A stretch of 64,000 nt of DNA from JAXMHQ01 sp046346665 (GCA_046346665.1 JAXMHQ010000025.1:1-64000); one strand, 5' to 3'; counted from the stretch's first letter, positions 9,801 through 18,867 are shown. The notes: generated by a model from the sequence alone, not told the origin. A program made the numbers and translations.

Positions 9801-12800
9801 GGGTGCGAGTTGATCGTGTCGTCGGACGTGGCTGCGGCGGGGACGGTGACGGTGGTGGAGGACCGGTTCGGGGAGCGGGAGGTGTTTCCGTTTGAGGTGC
9901 CGGCGGGCGGGAGCGCGGTCGTGAAGGTGTGGGATTATCCGCGGGGCGACTGGGGGGAATCGGACGTGGTGCGGCGGGATTCGATCCATGTGCAGAGCGA
10001 TCACGCGGTGTCGGTGCACGGGTTGAACTACATGGTGGAGACAACAGACGGGTTCCTGGCCCTGCCGACCGGGTTGCTGGGGACGAATTACCTGGTGCTG
10101 TCGTATCGCAACAGCCCGGCGTGGTGGGACGAGTCGGTCGTGATCGGCGGGACGGAATTCGGCGTCGTGGCGACGGCGGACGGCACGCACGTCGACATCA
10201 CGCCATCGATCGACACGCCCCGGGCGCGGGCAGGCGAGACGTTTCGGATCGAACTGCAGCAGGGCGAGAATTATCAGTTGATCGATTCGTCGGATGCGGC
10301 GGCGGATTTTACGGGCACGGCGGTCGTGTCGGACAAGCCGGTGGCGGTGTTCGCGGGCAATCGCGGCGCGCTGGTGCCGGCCGGTGTGCCCGCGGCGGAT
10401 CACGTGGTGGAACAAATGCCGCCGGTGCACCTCTGGGGCCGGCATTTTGTGTCGATGCCGCTGGCCGGGCGGGCGGGCGGGGACACGTTCCGTTTGTTGG
10501 CGATGACGAACGGCACTCAAGTGTCGGTGAACGGCGTCGTCGCAGCGGAGCTGAATCGCGGGGAGTTTTATGAAGCCATTCTGGACGGCCCGGCGGAGAT
10601 TCGGTCGGGCGAACCGATCCTCGTGGCGCAATTTGCGAATGGTTCGAAATTTGATGAAACGGCGGGGGACCCTTTCATGACGTTGCTGCCGCCCGTGGAA
10701 CGGTTCGGTGCGGATTACGTGCTGACAACGCCGGGGCACATCTGGAATGCGTATCAACTGGAGTTCCAGGATATTTATACCAACTACCTGAACGTGATTG
10801 TACCGGTGGGTGCCGCGGGACGGATCGAGGTGGACGGGGAGATGGTTCCGTCGGATCGATACCGGGTGTTTGGGGATTTGGCCTGGGCGGGGGTGCAATG
10901 GCCGGTGTCGCCGGGCGCGCACCGGATTCGGGGCCCGGTGGCGTTCGGGGTGGAGGTTTACGGGTGGGCGGATTACGAGTCGTATGCGTTTCCGGGCGCG
11001 ATTTACAGCGACCGGGACGAAACGATCGGCGGGGTTGAACTGAGCCAGGAAACGCGGTTCGCGGAGGTTGGCGGTGAAAAAACGGTGATGGCAACGGTGC
11101 GAACCGCGTCGGGCGGGGCGGCCCCGGATGTGCAGGTGACATTCCAGGTCAGCGGCGCGAACCCCGGCACAGGGCAGGGGATCACCTCGCAGTTCGGCGA
11201 GGTGTTTTACACCTGGAGGGGCGCGCGAGCCGGAGTGGATGTGATCCGCGCGAGCGTCGGCGATGCACGGTGCCAGTCGACGAACACCTGGCTGGCCGCT
11301 GGAGGCAACCAGGCGCCCGCAGTGTCGATCGCGCGGACACGGACGGTGCAGGTCGGTTGGAGCGTGGCGCTGGACGGAGAAGTGAGCGACGACGGGTTGC
11401 CAGGGCTGGGCGCGGTGCGGAGCCGGTGGCGATTGTTGTCGGGGCCGGCGGACGCGGCGATTGCCGATCCGTCGCAACCGGTCACGACGGCGACCGTGAC
11501 GGCCGCGGGCGTGTATGAGTTTGAGTTGGCCGCATCGGATTCGGAGTTGGCGAGCCGCGCGGTGGTGCGGGTGACGGTCGTGGGCCCGTTCAGTGTGGAC
11601 CTGTCGGGCATCGAGTCCGGGAGCTGGATTTTTGCCGGCACGCCGGTGATTTTCAGGGCCGCGGTGGCAATGGAGCAGGGGAACTGGACCAACCTGGCGT
11701 TTTTCGACGGGGACAGCCTGGTGGGCGAGGGATTGGATAATTCGCTGGAGATCGATTCCTGGACGGTTGGGGAACACTCTATCACCGCGGTCGCGACGGA
11801 ATCGCACGGAATCCAGACGCGGAGCAATCCACTGGAGATTTTTGTGACGGCCCCTCCGCAGATCGAGGTGTTGGAACCTCTCACGGACCGGGTGTTACCA
11901 TTCGGGGAGGCGACGGGGACGATCCGGGCGAGGGCCCGCGAGGAGGGCGGCGGTGTCACGAATCTGTCGGTGTGGTTGAACGGATGGGAGCTTGCGGAAA
12001 CGGCCGGGGAAACGCTGGAGTTCAACGGATCGTTTTCTGCCGGGGGAGAATTCCAGGGGAAATACGGGACGTCGCGGTTGCGGTTTGTGGCGACGGACGC
12101 CCATGGTTTGAGCGTGGAAACGTGGGGACCGCAGGTGACGCTGCTGCCGCCGGCGATGCAGGTGGAGATCACGTCGCCCGCGGAGGGACAGGTGTGTTAT
12201 GTGGGGCAGGCGGTGCCGTTGCGGGCAGCGGCGGCGGTGGAGTCGCCGGCATCGATCGCGTGGGTCGGGTGGCAGCGGCAGGTGTGGCCGTATCCGTGGG
12301 CGTGGTATTGGGCGTGGCTGTCGTGGCCGCCGGCGGAGACGGCGCCGTTCGAGGCGGATTGGACGCCGACGGCGGCGGGCGATTACCGGTTCATGGCGGT
12401 GGCGGAATCGGGTTGTTACACGCAAACCAACTCGGCTGTGCGCATGGTTCACGTGCTGCCGGCGCGCATTCCGAACCTGTCGATTCAATCGATCCCGGTC
12501 CAGCCGACGAACGTCTGGACGGGGATGCCGATCTTGCTCGCGGGATTCATTGACGACACGAATGTCGACGCGGTCCGGCAGGTGGAGTTTTTTGCGGACG
12601 GCGAATCGATCGGGGTTTGCACCCATCTTCCGTGGCTGACGACCTACGCACCCGCTGCGCCCGGGTTGCACCAGGTGTCGGCGCGGCTCACCACCACGTT
12701 CGGCGCGACGGCGGACAGTCCCGTTTACGGGCTGACCAGTGTGCCGGTGCTGGATATCTCGTGGGAGAATGTGCGAGACGGCGATTGGGTGGCGGTGGGG

Positions 12801-15800
12801 ACGAATCGGAGCATCGGCGTTCGCGTGAGCGACCCGGGCGGGGTGTTGGATCATATCGAATTTCGGGTCAACGACACGGAGTTGCAGGACGGGGTGAGTG
12901 CGTTTGCGTCGTGGACCCCAACGACTGCGGGCGATTGCGCGCTGAGCGCGCGGGCTTGGGACCGATTCGGCAACTCGCATGACGCAGGACCTATCACGGT
13001 GCACGCGGAGACCTTGCAGCCGCCGGAGGTGCGGATCGTCGAGCCTTCGCCGCTGGCGCGATTCGGGCCGGGCGAACCGGTGCGATTCGTGGTGGAGGCG
13101 ATCGAGCATGGTCGGCCGGTCACGGATTTGAGCCTGGCGCGGTTCAGTCAGCCGGAGATTTCGATTGGCGGGAAGCGCTTGGAATTCTGGTGGACGAATC
13201 TGCCGTCGGGCGAGCTGCGGTTCACGGCGATGGCGATGGACGATCGGCAGCAGGAAGCGCGGTCGGAGGTGCGGATCGTGGTGGATCTGCCTGTAGATGT
13301 GTCGCTGTCGGCGCCGGCGGGGTTGCGGGTGACGGGGCTGGGATGTTGCGCGGCGCGGGTTGAGTGGGACACGAACGGTCTGCCTGCGGAGGCTCGCGTG
13401 GTGGTGGAGCGGCAGGACGGCGGCGTCGGCGCCTGGCGCGTGGCGGGCAGGGCGGCGGGCGAAAAGGGGCGGTTTCAGGACAACGACGTTCGCGGGCCGG
13501 GGCGGTTTTTATACCGGACTTACCTGAAGACACGGGTGGGTGCGCGGTCGCCGGATAGTGGCACGGTTGGGCTGGCGCTGAGATCGTTTGCGGCCGGCGG
13601 GGCGGTGTTGGATTTGGCGGAGATGCTGGATGAAGCGGGCGCGTTTGCTTCAAGCAAAGCAACGATGGGAGGACTTTCGAAGTTTTGCGCCAACAACAAT
13701 CGCCGTTCGGCGAAGGACTGGCGGGTGCGGTTGGTGAGCGAGAGGGGTTCGGGACAAGGCCAGCTTGCGGATCTGAACGCCTTCTTCAGCCTCGGTATCA
13801 GCGATCTGAATTCCGTGCTGCTGTCCGGCGGATTCGCCAAGGACGAAATCTGGAGTCCGGGCAATGTTTACGAGGCGATCGCCGACGCCAATTTTTATCC
13901 GTTCCGCATGACGTCGACGGGGCTGCCGGTGGGGACGCTGTATTCGGAAGTGGCGACCGGCGGATCGACGGTGGTGACGCAGTGTCACGCGGGTTTTTGG
14001 CAGGGTGGATTTGTGGACCTGACACCGGACGTGACGGCGCTGCATGAGCCGTCGAGCCTGCCGGCGCTGCGGATTCCATATTCCACTTATGACAGTGTGG
14101 CGGACATCAACGTCGTGGGGGACGTGGTCGGCATTGCGACCTGGGTGCCGGTGACGTCGTGGGACGGGGGCAGGACGAGCCTGCCGCTGCTGGACCCGAT
14201 GCGGAAGGCGACGCTGTGGCCGTGCAACGGCGGGCCGGCGGTCAACTTCGGCGCGCTCCAATCGGTGCGCAACGAATCCGGCTTCCAGGCGATCAACGCG
14301 TCGGGCGAGATTGTCGGGTTTTCGTCCCTGCGCGACGAGGCCTGGCCGGAGGCCGCGGTGACCCACGCGGTGCGGTCGCACACGGCGTACGCCGCGGTCG
14401 ACGGGGACAAGTTGACGGACCTGGGAACGCTGGGCGGATTGTACAGCGCGGCGCTTGCGATCAATGCGTCGGGGCTGGCTGTGGGTTACAGCACGCGGGT
14501 GCCGGAGGATGCGATCACCAATGCGCGGGCGGTTTACTGGGATCGGGGCGACACGGTTCCGACGGAGTTGCCGGGGTATTCGCCGGAGTTTTTCAGTTAC
14601 GCGCGGGCGGTGGATGACGCCGGACAAATCGCGGGGGAAGCGGTGGATTTCAGCGGACGTCAGCAGGCGGTCTTGTGGCGGCCGGCGATCGGGCTGGACG
14701 GGCAGCCGGGATTCGAACTGTGCAATCTGAACGACCGGATCCGGCGCAGCGACTGGCAGCTCACCAGCGCACGGGGAATCAATCGCAACGGATTCATCGT
14801 GGGCCAGGGGCTGCATTCCGCGATGGTGTCGATCGACGGTGGATTGCCGCAGCCGGCGGTGGTGCCGCGGGCGTTTCTGCTGATCCCGGACGTGTGCCTG
14901 GCGGTCGATTTCAACCGGGACGGCCGGATTACGCTGGATGGGGACGACGATTTGCCGGAGGGTCAGCCTTACCAGTTTTGGGTGAATGACGATGTGGACA
15001 ACGGGGATTTGACGGCGGACGACGTGCCGGGGGCGCAGGTAAATTTGATGGAATCGGGTAAACGGTTCCCGAATTTTGCGGATGACTCGGTCAATGGAAC
15101 GAGCGATTTGGAGGACTGGTTCCCGGTTTACCTGGGCATTTCGAACCTGCTCGCGGTATTGCCATCGCCACAATTTGAATACCGGTTGTCCCAGGCGGAC
15201 GGGGCGGTGAATTTTCTCTACACCGATCTCGGGCCGGAGAACGCGGGGAGTTACCTGACGAATCTGTCGGCGACCGGGTTTGGGGATGGTTTTAATCAAC
15301 CCGCAGCCGGAGCCCTTGGCGTTCACAGAGTTTGGGGCGGCATGGCGTTGTCGGCCGCGTTTCTGGAGAAAGCGGCGTCGGGTGGTGGTGTGTTGTTGAT
15401 GGAAGCGTGCAACGAGACGGTGCAGCCGCTGCGATTGGAGGTCTGGAAAGGTTCGAGGCTTGTGACGTCGATCGAGCTGCCGCTGCGGATTACCGGGGTT
15501 GAGGACATGTATGGCTGGGTGAACCTGCGGGATGTGGCGGGAGGGCCGGTGGTGCGGGCGACGCAGATGCGGCCGTCGAACGCGCCGGTGTTTGACCGGG
15601 AGCACCAGGCATTTGTGTTTGTGCACGGCTACAACGTGAACGAGCAGCAGAGCCGTGGGTGGGCCGCGGAAATGTTCAAACGCCTCTGGTGGAGCGGATC
15701 CAGCCGGCCGTTTTGGGCGGTGAGCTGGTTCGGGGACGACAGCCAGGCGTGGAGTTACACCACGGTCAATTACCATACCAATGTCGTGCATGCGTTCCAG

Positions 15801-16892
15801 ACGGCTCCCACCCTGGGTCATTTTCTAAATCGCTGGCTATGGGATTGCGACCAGGTGGTGGCGGCGCACAGTTTGGGCAACATGATGGTATGCGCCGCGA
15901 TCCAGGATTTCGAGGCGGCGCCCGACCGGTTTTTCATGATCGACGCGGCGCTGCCGATCGAGGCATTCGACGCATCGCTGGTGACGGGAATGGAGATGGT
16001 GCATCCGGACTGGAAAGAGTATTCGGAGCGGCTATATGCGAGCGAGTGGTTCCGGTTGTTCCCGCATGGGGACGGCCGGCGAGGGTTGACGTGGCGCGGC
16101 AGGTTCCAGGACGTGCCGGGTCGGACGGAGCTCTACAACTTTTATTCCAGCGGCGAGGAGGTGCTGGAGAATCGGCGGGCGGATTCGGATCCCTGGATTT
16201 TTGGTCTGCTCGCGGTGCAATGGCACCTGGGTGTTTCGCCGGTGTCGACTCTGGCGGGCGAGCAGGCCTGGGAATTGCAGGAGCTGCTGAAAGGGCGCAT
16301 GACACCTTATCACGTGAGCTGGATCCTGACATCGATCCCGTGGATCGGGCGCGGTGTCGACTGGGTGAAAGGGGAGTTTTTGGGCGAGCTGGAAAAGGGT
16401 CGATTGCTGGGCAGCTACTATGCGGGTTGGGGGTTCAATCCGAAATGGGAGACGCCGGGAACGACCTATCCGGTGCAATTGGAAAACGGGACCCAGGTCG
16501 TTTATATCCCGGGCGCCCCGTTTGCGCCTGAAGTGATGGCGGAGACACCGGACCAGGGATTGATGGATAAGCCATTTTTCTTGCCTTTTCTCGACGAGCG
16601 ACTCACAACTCCCCCAGGCAGCGACCTGGCCGCCGACCCACTCAACCGCGCCTGCCTCCTGGCGGGGGCGATCCCCGCAAGGTCGTTCGCGGTGGGGGCA
16701 AACGGGGTCAAGGAAATGAAGCATACTGTCCAATTTGACATGCCAGCCGAATTCCAACATAACGGCTGGCCTGACTCACGTGTGAGGAATGTTCTTACTC
16801 GCTTACGCTGGTTTCATAGCGATTTGCGGGACGTGGCTTACGTTCATACATACTTGCTTTTTAATTCGTTTGTGACGGAAGGAAACAAGTGA
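6846..16892 (+). CDS. Giant secreted multidomain protein: cadherin-like/Ig repeats, IgGFc-binding domain, HAF repeats and C-terminal alpha/beta hydrolase
   Basis: About 3348 residues. The ATG at 6846 gives a signal peptide (MNGIPRAFVVSILTAVSIAF, cleavage near ARGQ). Approximate order: 30-300, a Gly-rich beta module; 300-730, four cadherin-like Ig domains (pattern 'P-x-A-x-x-Q-S...H-G-x-L...Y-x-P...F-x-G-x-D-x-F'), two with in-frame repeat insertions; 730-850, a fifth related domain; 850-945, an Ig domain; 960-1290, an IgGFc-binding-like domain (SRGSDFWLMFLPNMQ, AVSVHGLNYM, AVFAGN); 1395-2150, many Ig-like domains; 2150-2245, an FN3-like domain; 2410-2675, HAF repeats (TDLGTLGGLYSAALAINASG); ~2685, a DFNRDGRITLDGDDD calcium loop; 2915-3160, an alpha/beta hydrolase (VFVHGYNVNEQQSRGW, nucleophile elbow AHSLG). 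Probably a surface or secreted adhesin-like enzyme; substrate unknown. Confidence 0.85.
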   Translation: MNGIPRAFVVSILTAVSIAFHTPAARGQTNLAVIVRHAPGLIGDGRIEGSLQQLLPEETALGGGFTLTGDLLLPGTPSLRINGRPELGGVRSGPGPASPGGYGLTLNGNCSINGIQTRTAPGGLTPVPQPGRCAGYRRVVFDGHSGSLGDPATVRDVYVQSGGGPVSLPPGRYGSLHSDGQRGFVLGVAGSIDPALYEVQSLELNGPGGLEVVGPVILILASGFEANGCVGSRDHPEWLQVQVAMGGVTLNGGCSFYGGVSAPSGTVNLCGHSELCGWARCDRLIMHGGCVIRCHGAANAAPIALAQSVAGPEDTPLPIRLTGTDREGAALKYAILSSPAHGSLSGTAPEVVYLPAKDFNGTDGFTFKVNDGRVDSAPAAVSIRVTPVNDAPVALGQSLSTPEDTGMEIQLSGTDADGDGLSVRVTKWPEHGVLSEVTARRSLAPPEGDEWARRSLAPPDGDEWARRSFAPPCSASRRSVWWYWPDTNYDGEDLIEFVVNDAQVDSAPAQVRIQVTAVDDAPVASSQSLTTDEDAPVAIVLQALDVEGDGLDYEIVQGPRHGVLIDDKGEDVWARQSLAPPDGDEWAPRSLAPPCLWYQPGTNYFGSDSFVFVAWDGWMESEPATVTVNILPVNDAPVVLAQVIELREDTATNLVLTGTDVEGDTLAFRVTRLPLHGTLSGEPPALVYSPAQDFAGTDTFEFEALDPQTNSFPATVTIVVEAVNDPPRLIVPAAQSVTAGAALEFGNSISIADPDAASGSMQLNLAVTNGVLEFESPASAAGMSGVGSSRELSGDLLSLNAALSGLRYRPAAGFSGSDTLVVTVSDLGNTGLGGALMDTQAVAIQVTRLPVAPTLEITRPVPGQEFGAGQGIFISLDMADRDALVERVRLMADGVALAEFSGAPFEFEWTNAAPGVHQLGAEADELDGGTVTAQTVPIVVRTEDAGGVAGGGDSEFRPPVRSSRGSDFWLMFLPNMQFPGEVAYVGCELIVSSDVAAAGTVTVVEDRFGEREVFPFEVPAGGSAVVKVWDYPRGDWGESDVVRRDSIHVQSDHAVSVHGLNYMVETTDGFLALPTGLLGTNYLVLSYRNSPAWWDESVVIGGTEFGVVATADGTHVDITPSIDTPRARAGETFRIELQQGENYQLIDSSDAAADFTGTAVVSDKPVAVFAGNRGALVPAGVPAADHVVEQMPPVHLWGRHFVSMPLAGRAGGDTFRLLAMTNGTQVSVNGVVAAELNRGEFYEAILDGPAEIRSGEPILVAQFANGSKFDETAGDPFMTLLPPVERFGADYVLTTPGHIWNAYQLEFQDIYTNYLNVIVPVGAAGRIEVDGEMVPSDRYRVFGDLAWAGVQWPVSPGAHRIRGPVAFGVEVYGWADYESYAFPGAIYSDRDETIGGVELSQETRFAEVGGEKTVMATVRTASGGAAPDVQVTFQVSGANPGTGQGITSQFGEVFYTWRGARAGVDVIRASVGDARCQSTNTWLAAGGNQAPAVSIARTRTVQVGWSVALDGEVSDDGLPGLGAVRSRWRLLSGPADAAIADPSQPVTTATVTAAGVYEFELAASDSELASRAVVRVTVVGPFSVDLSGIESGSWIFAGTPVIFRAAVAMEQGNWTNLAFFDGDSLVGEGLDNSLEIDSWTVGEHSITAVATESHGIQTRSNPLEIFVTAPPQIEVLEPLTDRVLPFGEATGTIRARAREEGGGVTNLSVWLNGWELAETAGETLEFNGSFSAGGEFQGKYGTSRLRFVATDAHGLSVETWGPQVTLLPPAMQVEITSPAEGQVCYVGQAVPLRAAAAVESPASIAWVGWQRQVWPYPWAWYWAWLSWPPAETAPFEADWTPTAAGDYRFMAVAESGCYTQTNSAVRMVHVLPARIPNLSIQSIPVQPTNVWTGMPILLAGFIDDTNVDAVRQVEFFADGESIGVCTHLPWLTTYAPAAPGLHQVSARLTTTFGATADSPVYGLTSVPVLDISWENVRDGDWVAVGTNRSIGVRVSDPGGVLDHIEFRVNDTELQDGVSAFASWTPTTAGDCALSARAWDRFGNSHDAGPITVHAETLQPPEVRIVEPSPLARFGPGEPVRFVVEAIEHGRPVTDLSLARFSQPEISIGGKRLEFWWTNLPSGELRFTAMAMDDRQQEARSEVRIVVDLPVDVSLSAPAGLRVTGLGCCAARVEWDTNGLPAEARVVVERQDGGVGAWRVAGRAAGEKGRFQDNDVRGPGRFLYRTYLKTRVGARSPDSGTVGLALRSFAAGGAVLDLAEMLDEAGAFASSKATMGGLSKFCANNNRRSAKDWRVRLVSERGSGQGQLADLNAFFSLGISDLNSVLLSGGFAKDEIWSPGNVYEAIADANFYPFRMTSTGLPVGTLYSEVATGGSTVVTQCHAGFWQGGFVDLTPDVTALHEPSSLPALRIPYSTYDSVADINVVGDVVGIATWVPVTSWDGGRTSLPLLDPMRKATLWPCNGGPAVNFGALQSVRNESGFQAINASGEIVGFSSLRDEAWPEAAVTHAVRSHTAYAAVDGDKLTDLGTLGGLYSAALAINASGLAVGYSTRVPEDAITNARAVYWDRGDTVPTELPGYSPEFFSYARAVDDAGQIAGEAVDFSGRQQAVLWRPAIGLDGQPGFELCNLNDRIRRSDWQLTSARGINRNGFIVGQGLHSAMVSIDGGLPQPAVVPRAFLLIPDVCLAVDFNRDGRITLDGDDDLPEGQPYQFWVNDDVDNGDLTADDVPGAQVNLMESGKRFPNFADDSVNGTSDLEDWFPVYLGISNLLAVLPSPQFEYRLSQADGAVNFLYTDLGPENAGSYLTNLSATGFGDGFNQPAAGALGVHRVWGGMALSAAFLEKAASGGGVLLMEACNETVQPLRLEVWKGSRLVTSIELPLRITGVEDMYGWVNLRDVAGGPVVRATQMRPSNAPVFDREHQAFVFVHGYNVNEQQSRGWAAEMFKRLWWSGSSRPFWAVSWFGDDSQAWSYTTVNYHTNVVHAFQTAPTLGHFLNRWLWDCDQVVAAHSLGNMMVCAAIQDFEAAPDRFFMIDAALPIEAFDASLVTGMEMVHPDWKEYSERLYASEWFRLFPHGDGRRGLTWRGRFQDVPGRTELYNFYSSGEEVLENRRADSDPWIFGLLAVQWHLGVSPVSTLAGEQAWELQELLKGRMTPYHVSWILTSIPWIGRGVDWVKGEFLGELEKGRLLGSYYAGWGFNPKWETPGTTYPVQLENGTQVVYIPGAPFAPEVMAETPDQGLMDKPFFLPFLDERLTTPPGSDLAADPLNRACLLAGAIPARSFAVGANGVKEMKHTVQFDMPAEFQHNGWPDSRVRNVLTRLRWFHSDLRDVAYVHTYLLFNSFVTEGNK
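8159..8275 (+). repeat. In-frame 39-bp hairpin repeat array, 2.7 units, inside the giant gene
   Basis: CTCGACGGAGT starts at 8161, 8200 and 8239, an exact 39-base (13-codon) period. Translation is ARRSLAPPEGDEW, ARRSLAPPDGDEW, ARRSFAPP. The core can pair as GGGC-TC-GAC-GGA-GTC-TC-GCCC. The array interrupts the second cadherin-like domain between HGVLSEVT and WWYWPDTNYDG, where the first domain has only a few residues. Confidence 0.9.
8563..8630 (+). repeat. In-frame 39-bp hairpin repeat array, 1.7 units, inside the giant gene
   Basis: CTCGACAGAGT at 8566 and CTCCACGGAGT at 8605 are 39 bases apart and in the same reading frame as the array at 8159. Translation is ARQSLAPPDGDEW, APRSLAPP. It lies between HGVLIDDKG and LWYQPGTNYFG of the third cadherin-like domain, the position equivalent to the first array. 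A further non-coding copy lies at 18118-18155. Confidence 0.9.
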
Positions 16893-17860
16893 GGAAAACG
16901 CTTTTTTCATGTGTTCCCATAGTTTGTCTCTCTGTTGCTTGTGGCCCGAAGTTGAACACGGCCTGTTTGACAGTTCGGCTGATCGATGACGAGGGGAAGG
17001 CGGTTACAGGTGCGGTCGTCACGGCAATTGGCTACTCAACGGAAAAACCCGAGCGGACCGACTCAATGGGCGGCTGCAACTTCTGCTTTGGCATTCTTGG
17101 TTCCACTCTTGAGCTTGATGTTCAGAAGAATGGCTTTTATCCGGTGAGTCGATATCTTGTTTCCTTCAACTCGGTGACCAATAGCCAGCTCTTGCCGTGG
17201 AATCCCATAATTACAATTGGACTGCACAAGACTAATAATCCAACTGCCCTGATAGTGAAGAATGTAAAATCAGACCTTCCGATTTTTTATGGCACGATTG
17301 GTTATGACCTCTTGAGGGCTGACTGGGTCGCACCGTTTGGGGAAGGAGTATCGAATGATGTTCAGCTTAGCGTCCAGAGCTGGACCACGAATGCCGACAA
17401 CTACCTCGGCATTTTGAGCCTCAAATTCGCCAATCCGAAGGATGGGGTTATTCGACTGAGCCTGCCGGCACGCACGGATTTTGGATTACGCCTGGCCGCG
17501 CAGGCCCCGCTCACTGGGTATTCCAACCAACTTGATCTCATCGCGCACTCCTATACAAACCCGGTGACCGGCTATCGGACGGACGATTGGAATTTCAGCG
17601 AGGATGATCATTACTATTTCCGGATCCGGTCGGCCACGAACCAGCAAGGTGAGGTGACCTCAGCGTTGTACGGAAAGATCTATTGGGGCATTCATTTTTA
17701 CGTGGGCATGACCAACGTGCCGACGGAGAATGGCCTCAAGTCTCTCAAGCACAGCGTCAAATTCCTCTATTACCTCAACCCCGACGGCACGCGGAATACG
17801 GAGTGGGATCCGAATCGGAATCTTTGCAAGGATCCGGGGATGGTGGGAGCGCGGCCGTGA
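16889..17860 (+). CDS. Secreted protein with carboxypeptidase-regulatory-like domain (probable lipoprotein)
   Basis: 323 residues, GTG start at 16889 sharing GTGA with the stop of the giant gene, so translational coupling is likely. The N-terminus RKTLFSCVPIVCLSVAC is a signal peptide ending in Cys-Gly; the residues before Cys (L-S-V-A) are close to but not an ideal lipobox. Residues ~25-80 (LTVRLIDDEGKAVTGAVVTA, then GFYPVSRYLV) have the 'D-x-x-G-x-P-V-x-G-A-x-V' layout of carboxypeptidase regulatory-like beta sandwiches. The remainder, rich in Tyr, Asn and Asp, is not recognised. The coupling suggests the product works with the giant secreted protein, perhaps at the cell surface. Confidence 0.7.
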   Translation: MRKTLFSCVPIVCLSVACGPKLNTACLTVRLIDDEGKAVTGAVVTAIGYSTEKPERTDSMGGCNFCFGILGSTLELDVQKNGFYPVSRYLVSFNSVTNSQLLPWNPIITIGLHKTNNPTALIVKNVKSDLPIFYGTIGYDLLRADWVAPFGEGVSNDVQLSVQSWTTNADNYLGILSLKFANPKDGVIRLSLPARTDFGLRLAAQAPLTGYSNQLDLIAHSYTNPVTGYRTDDWNFSEDDHYYFRIRSATNQQGEVTSALYGKIYWGIHFYVGMTNVPTENGLKSLKHSVKFLYYLNPDGTRNTEWDPNRNLCKDPGMVGARP

Positions 17861-18079
17861 GGGGGGCAAATTGGATGGGGACGGCGGGACGCCGTCCCTC
17901 CCGGAGGGGTTCTGGGGCGACTTTCATTTCGTTCGCGTGAATTGGCGTTCATTCGCGGTTGAAAACGAGTTGTAGCTGAGGTTTTCCGGCGCCCCGTCAG
18001 GGGCGCGGAGGAAAGCAGGGGCGAAACCGGGGGTTCGCACCCCCGGCAAATATCCTGTGGTCCTTCGGACCTGGAGGTT

Positions 18080-18103
18080 CTGCAATCTAACGATTGCGGC
18101 TAC
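18080..18103 (-). repeat. GTAG-headed REP-like hairpin, CCGCAATC variant
   Basis: On the minus strand: GTAG, then CCGCAATC, a four-base loop, and GATTGCAG. It belongs with the copies at 28073-28096, 28143-28166, 28174-28197 and 44962-44985. Confidence 0.7.
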
Positions 18104-18117
18104 GGAAGACAGTCAGG

Positions 18118-18155
18118 GCTCGACAGAGTCTCGCCCCACCGAGTTTCGCCCCGCC
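18118..18155 (+). repeat. Intergenic copy of the GGCTCGACRGAGTCTCGCCCC repeat
   Basis: GGCTCGACAGAGTCTCGCCC is followed by a partial second unit (GAGTTTCGCCCCGCC). It is the same element as the in-frame arrays at 8159 and 8563, which shows that the sequence is a dispersed repeat and not specific to the giant protein. Confidence 0.8.
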
Positions 18156-18210
18156 GATCGGAGGGGATTGGGTTCGCGTTTGGCGGGGGTTATGCCCATA
18201 TTGATGCCCG

Positions 18211-18597
18211 ATGAAAGTGCCGGGCTTTTTGCGTCGATTTGTGGAGCCGCCGCCCTATTCGACCGGGTGGGCGGCCTTTGCGCTGGCGGTGGCGGTGGCC
18301 ACAGATGCGACACAGATCCTGCTAGGGCCGCTGGGCTGGGCCTTTCTGGACCAGGCTTTGGACCTGATGGCCATGATCCTGACCGCTTGGGCGCTCGGAT
18401 TCCACATCCTGCTGCTGCCGACTTTCCTGCTGGAACTGATGCCGATCGCCGACTGGGCGCCGACCTGGACCGGCTGTGTCCTGGCCGTGGTCTGGTCCCG
18501 TCGAAGGGCACAGAAGCTTGGACAGGAGAACAGGAATCCAAACGGTTTTCACGAGATTGCAGAAAAAGGTAATGTAGACCGTACAGAGCAGAGGTAG
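18211..18597 (+). CDS. Small integral membrane protein, function unknown
   Basis: 128 residues. After a short basic N-terminus (MKVPGFLRRFVEPPPYSTGW) come three or four hydrophobic segments: FALAVAVATDATQILLGPL, LDLMAMILTAWALGFHIL and TGCVLAVVWS. PTFLLELMPIADWAPTWTG lies between them. The C-terminal ~30 residues are hydrophilic. No enzymatic motif is visible and I do not recognise the family. The start codon lies inside a small hairpin (GCCCG/CGGGC followed by five T) at 18202-18227, which might attenuate its expression or terminate an upstream transcript. Confidence 0.6.
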   Translation: MKVPGFLRRFVEPPPYSTGWAAFALAVAVATDATQILLGPLGWAFLDQALDLMAMILTAWALGFHILLLPTFLLELMPIADWAPTWTGCVLAVVWSRRRAQKLGQENRNPNGFHEIAEKGNVDRTEQR

Positions 18598-18735
18598 CGG
18601 CGAAGGGGAAGATGGTGTTTGAAGAGTAGGGCGTGGAGGTAACGGGGACAGGGGAGAAGCAACGATAGTTCCTGAGAGGGGGTGGTCGTCCGGTGAAGGT
18701 CAAGGCGCCGAAAGAGAATTCTCTGCTACCTCTGC
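18588..18735. repeat. Inverted-repeat element (GCAGAGGTAG / CTACCTCTGC)
   Basis: GCAGAGGTAG at 18589-18598 is mirrored at 18726-18735, with further loose pairing outside and inside the arms. It occupies most of the 261 bp gap before the FKBP gene and overlaps the 3' end of the preceding ORF. No gene is seen in the gap. Confidence 0.5.
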
Positions 18736-18867
18736 GGCCTCCTGTGGAAAATCCTTCTTTTTCCCCTGTGAAAGACGTCCTTCCTCCTGTTTTTCGCGAC
18801 TTGACGCGGGTGGCATCATGGCGGATGCTTCGCCCTCCAAATACAGTTAAACGACTGATTGAACCGA

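Larger units (their letters stand above)
17861..18210. other. Intergenic stretch filled with hairpin repeats
   Basis: No gene is supported here. It contains GGGACGGC / GCCGTCCC (17878-17898), GCCCC / GGGGC near 17992, CCGGGGG / CCCCCGG (18028-18047), a GTAG-type REP (18080-18103) and a copy of the 39-base family repeat (18118-18155). Confidence 0.7.

Noticed and set aside
9351..11807. 818-residue open frame antisense to the giant gene
   Set aside because: Arg/His/Pro-rich antisense artefact of high GC; the + strand has continuous recognisable domains.
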